This document shows, one piece after another, positions 61,766 to 64,000 of a DNA stretch of 64,000 bases. Source of the stretch: JALYUM01 sp036688685. Its GTDB lineage: Bacteria > Pseudomonadota > Gammaproteobacteria > Burkholderiales > Burkholderiaceae_D. The DNA lies in NCBI RefSeq assembly GCF_036688685.1, contig NZ_JAQQPS010000005.1:186001-250000 (forward strand), given 5' to 3'. Below the pieces are notes generated by a model. That model made no database searches, was not told the origin of the DNA, and saw nothing but the letters and a program-made list of their open reading frames with translations. Position numbers and translations under genes: made by a program. Numbering within the stretch: the stretch's first letter is position 1; each line of letters opens with the position of its first letter.

Positions 61766-61792
61766 CGTCTCTTCCTTCGGTTTGAAGCAAAT

Positions 61793-61819
61793 AAACCCAG
61801 CTAATTTGGCTGGGTTTTT
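61793..61819. terminator. Bidirectional terminator between ugd operon and acyltransferase gene
   Basis: A 9-bp stem AAACCCAGC/GCTGGGTTT with a 7-base loop has T-rich tails in both directions. It lies between convergent genes and can serve both. Confidence 0.85.
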
Positions 61820-61846
61820 ATTTGCGCCAAGCTTGACGCGACGATA

Positions 61847-63040
61847 TTATTCTCGGGTTTTTGATGATAAAAAGGGTACGCGAAGTATGCGTTTCGCTGG
61901 CCAGCGCTTGCCTAATTTTTTACCCATCTTAATCCCTGGTTTTTCAATGATATGAAATGTTACTGCGGATAGCGTCAGTAGGCATGGAACCAGTACGGCG
62001 ACGTACATCCAATATGTCGTGCTGGATAGCGAAGAAATTTTACCCTTGCCTATTACAAAGTTTGCCATTGAAAACAATAAAATTCCATGAGTCAAATAGA
62101 TGCTGTAGGCTAGCTCGCCTAATCTGCGAGAGGTGGAGGCATTTAGCGAGCCGAATAGATCGGCGCCACCGGCGATCAGACTAAACGCAAGCGTAAGAAT
62201 GAGAGACGGAAAAAAATCATACGCTGTAGGGAACATCAATACCGTGGAAAAGCAGGCTAGTACGATTATCGAAGCCACTGGAGATTTTGCAAATCGGAGA
62301 AAGTTCTCGTTGCGCACTAGCCGCGCAGCAATCATTCCACCCAAAAAAATAAAGGCAAATTGTGGTCGCATGGCGGTTAGCCATGCCATTGCAAGCCCGA
62401 TGCCGGCGACCGCCAGCATTACCCAATGAGGGCGCTGACCAGTGGTCAAAGCTATCAAGGGCAAAACCAGGTAAAAGCACCACTCGTAAGGTAGGGACCA
62501 AGTTACACCAGCAACGATACGAGCGGTATCTATATGATTGATAGCAGGACTACCTGGAACTGTGAAAAGTAACCAACGAACCGCGCAGAAGAAAATATAT
62601 CGTGGTGTATCGATCAGAGTGCCATCTGATAATATGGCGACAATCAAAAAAAGAAAAATCATCACAACAAAATACAGCGGAGTAAGCCGAAAAAAACGCG
62701 ATATGAAAAAAGATCTCCATTCGAAAAGTTTCGACTTGCTATCCAGAAGCTTGTCATAAAATAGAAAGCTTGTGATCATAAAAAAAAGCGCTACGCTGGA
62801 TTCACCCAAGTGCGTGTAAAGATGAGAATCTGGTACCGTCCATTCACCGGTGCGGCTGTATGTAAACCAGATTGCTGCATGATGAAGGAAAACAAAAAAC
62901 GCCAAGTACCCGCGCAAGCCATCGATTGTACTGAAGCGCCCAGGCTGTTCACCGCTCTTCGCCCAGATAAAGGTCGCGCGAACGCAGCCAATAGTAAGTA
63001 TTAAAAGTGCGACAGCGAACAGAGGATTTAAGTGATGCAT
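61847..63040 (-). CDS. Acyltransferase 3 family membrane protein
   Basis: A 397-residue membrane O-acyltransferase with about ten helices. STIDGLRGYLAFFVFLHHAA carries the typical HH pair; SRFFRLTPLYFVVM and ELAYSIYLTHG are further family marks. The ATG at 63040 is preferred to a TTG at 63070. The gene is clearly more AT-rich than its neighbours (21 G/C of 60 bases at 62641-62700), a sign of recent transfer. It probably acetylates a sugar in the EPS or another glycan. Confidence 0.85.
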   Translation of the reverse strand: MHHLNPLFAVALLILTIGCVRATFIWAKSGEQPGRFSTIDGLRGYLAFFVFLHHAAIWFTYSRTGEWTVPDSHLYTHLGESSVALFFMITSFLFYDKLLDSKSKLFEWRSFFISRFFRLTPLYFVVMIFLFLIVAILSDGTLIDTPRYIFFCAVRWLLFTVPGSPAINHIDTARIVAGVTWSLPYEWCFYLVLPLIALTTGQRPHWVMLAVAGIGLAMAWLTAMRPQFAFIFLGGMIAARLVRNENFLRFAKSPVASIIVLACFSTVLMFPTAYDFFPSLILTLAFSLIAGGADLFGSLNASTSRRLGELAYSIYLTHGILLFSMANFVIGKGKISSLSSTTYWMYVAVLVPCLLTLSAVTFHIIEKPGIKMGKKLGKRWPAKRILRVPFLSSKTRE

Positions 63041-63193
63041 GGTTATCGTTTGTAATTTGTTAAACGGCAATGCAGTGATTGACGAATCCAGTCACAGTGG
63101 CCGATATATATTTTCGGGTCATAAAGTGTCCGTTTCGTAAAGGAGGCAACAGCGACTTCAACCGGCAGGCAGGTTCTAGTCTAGTTAGTATTG

Positions 63194-64000
63194 TCAGTGT
63201 TCCACGCTGACGCGCAAAAACGCCTCGAACATCATCACCGACCACAGCGACGCGCTGTAATCGTTCGCCCCCGACTCATGCTGGTCGACCATATGGCGCA
63301 AATACGCCGGATTGAAAATCCCGGTGTCGAGCAGCAGCGGACTCAATACTGCCGCCCGGACCTGCGCGCGCAATGGCCCGCGGAACCAGGCCGCCACCGG
63401 AATCGAAAAACCTTTTTTTGGCCGGTACATGATGTCTTCCGGCAGGTACGGCTCCAGCGCCTTTTTCAGGATGTACTTGCCTTCGCCGCCATGCAGTTTC
63501 AGGTCCGACGGCAGGCTCGACGCCCATTCGACGAACTGGTGATCCAGCAGCGGCACCCGTACTTCCAGTGAATGGGCCATCGCGGCGCGATCGACCTTGG
63601 TGAGAATGTCACCCGGCAGCCAGGTCTTGAAATCGAGGTACTGGATCAGCGCCAGCGGATCGTCGGTCGGCGAATTGGCCGCGTGGCCGCGCATGACCTC
63701 AATGGCGCGATAACCCTGCAGCCTGGTGCGGAAACCGTCGGAAAATAACTGGTCTCGCACGCGGTCGTTCATGATCGACACGCCGTGGAAGTAGCCGTCG
63801 GTCAGGTCGCGCGCCAGCGCTTCGAAGGTCGTCTTGGCGCGGAACATGCGCGGCGCCCAGTCGGCTTTCGGGTAGATCGCGCCGAGCGTGCCGAACACGC
63901 TTTTGCGCAGGCCGGCTGGCAGGCGCGAACGCACGCTGTCTTCGGCCATCGCGTAGCGGTAGCGGCGGTAGCCGCCGAAATTTTCGTCGCCGCCGTCGCC
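63194..64000 (-). CDS. Asparagine synthase-like amidotransferase, exosortase A type (partial)
   Basis: The C-terminal part of a glutamine-dependent amidotransferase, cut by the right edge of the window; the N-terminal glutaminase domain is outside. The visible part begins with GDGGDENFGGYRR (the ATP-pyrophosphatase SGGxDS-type block region) and continues with LIQYLDFKTWLPGDILTKVDRAAMAHSLEVRVPLLDH, the family signature. In exosortase A loci such proteins (TIGR03104/TIGR03108 types) amidate an unknown EPS component. The reading frame is open to the last base. Confidence 0.9.
   Translation of the reverse strand, partial: GDGGDENFGGYRRYRYAMAEDSVRSRLPAGLRKSVFGTLGAIYPKADWAPRMFRAKTTFEALARDLTDGYFHGVSIMNDRVRDQLFSDGFRTRLQGYRAIEVMRGHAANSPTDDPLALIQYLDFKTWLPGDILTKVDRAAMAHSLEVRVPLLDHQFVEWASSLPSDLKLHGGEGKYILKKALEPYLPEDIMYRPKKGFSIPVAAWFRGPLRAQVRAAVLSPLLLDTGIFNPAYLRHMVDQHESGANDYSASLWSVMMFEAFLRVSVEH

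Noticed and set aside
1..64000. Exosortase, PEP-CTERM substrates, CRISPR arrays, insertion sequences and phage genes
   Set aside because: I looked for exosortase and PEP-CTERM tails, regularly spaced repeats, transposases and integrases and saw none. The exosortase A link rests on the associated genes only.

Overview
The window looks like a chromosomal segment of a GC-rich betaproteobacterium, most likely Oxalobacteraceae (Massilia, Duganella or Janthinobacterium-like). The reasons are a PHB-type thiolase/reductase pair, a PrsK/PrsR pair of the exosortase A (XrtA/PEP-CTERM) type, tandem M13 peptidases, and a FadH-type dienoyl-CoA reductase. This placement is inference from gene content; there is no rRNA or marker gene to confirm it.

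Left third (1-24.2 kb) is mixed housekeeping and envelope genes. phaA-phaB sit behind what reads as a class II FNR-type promoter. An MBOAT/SGNH pair, probably for polysaccharide O-acetylation, lies behind a possible sigma-54 promoter. Then come an SRPBCC protein, a proline iminopeptidase, a DUF2721 membrane protein, a hypothetical, a two-domain retropepsin-like protein, a FadH-like reductase, a small interspersed repeat, a ketoacyl synthase III, an S41 protease, a Spy/CpxP-like protein behind a terminator hairpin, two tandem M13 metallopeptidases, an acyltransferase-3 protein, a large lipoprotein, a two-haem cytochrome c and one tRNA-Arg(CCG).

From 24.4 kb onward nearly everything concerns surface glycans. 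A GtrA/GtrB/GT39-like triad comes first. A structured 438-base intergenic region then precedes the exopolysaccharide locus of the exosortase A type: a UDP-HexNAc dehydrogenase, a previously unlisted 48-codon ORF, the EpsB initiating sugar transferase, PrsK, PrsR and a beta-helix protein. Next is a divergent module of AMP ligase, acyl carrier protein, PLP decarboxylase, aminotransferase, GNAT/FemAB-like protein and two alpha/beta hydrolases with unusual nucleophile elbows. It reads as a carrier-tethered amino-acid pathway whose product is unknown, and it is the most interesting part of the window.

The rest holds RmlC, seven further glycosyltransferases (three of them GT2 paralogues), two Wzx-like flippases, a polysaccharide deacetylase fused to a glycosyltransferase, an O-ligase/Wzy-like polymerase, UDP-glucose dehydrogenase with a UDP-glucuronate epimerase-like enzyme, an AT-richer acyltransferase, and the start of an asparagine-synthase-like amidotransferase cut by the right edge.

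Together the genes describe an acidic, probably acylated and deacetylated exopolysaccharide built on an undecaprenyl carrier, flipped and polymerised by a Wzx/Wzy-type route and under PrsK/PrsR (sigma-54) control. The exosortase itself, the chain-length/export proteins and any PEP-CTERM substrate are not in the window.
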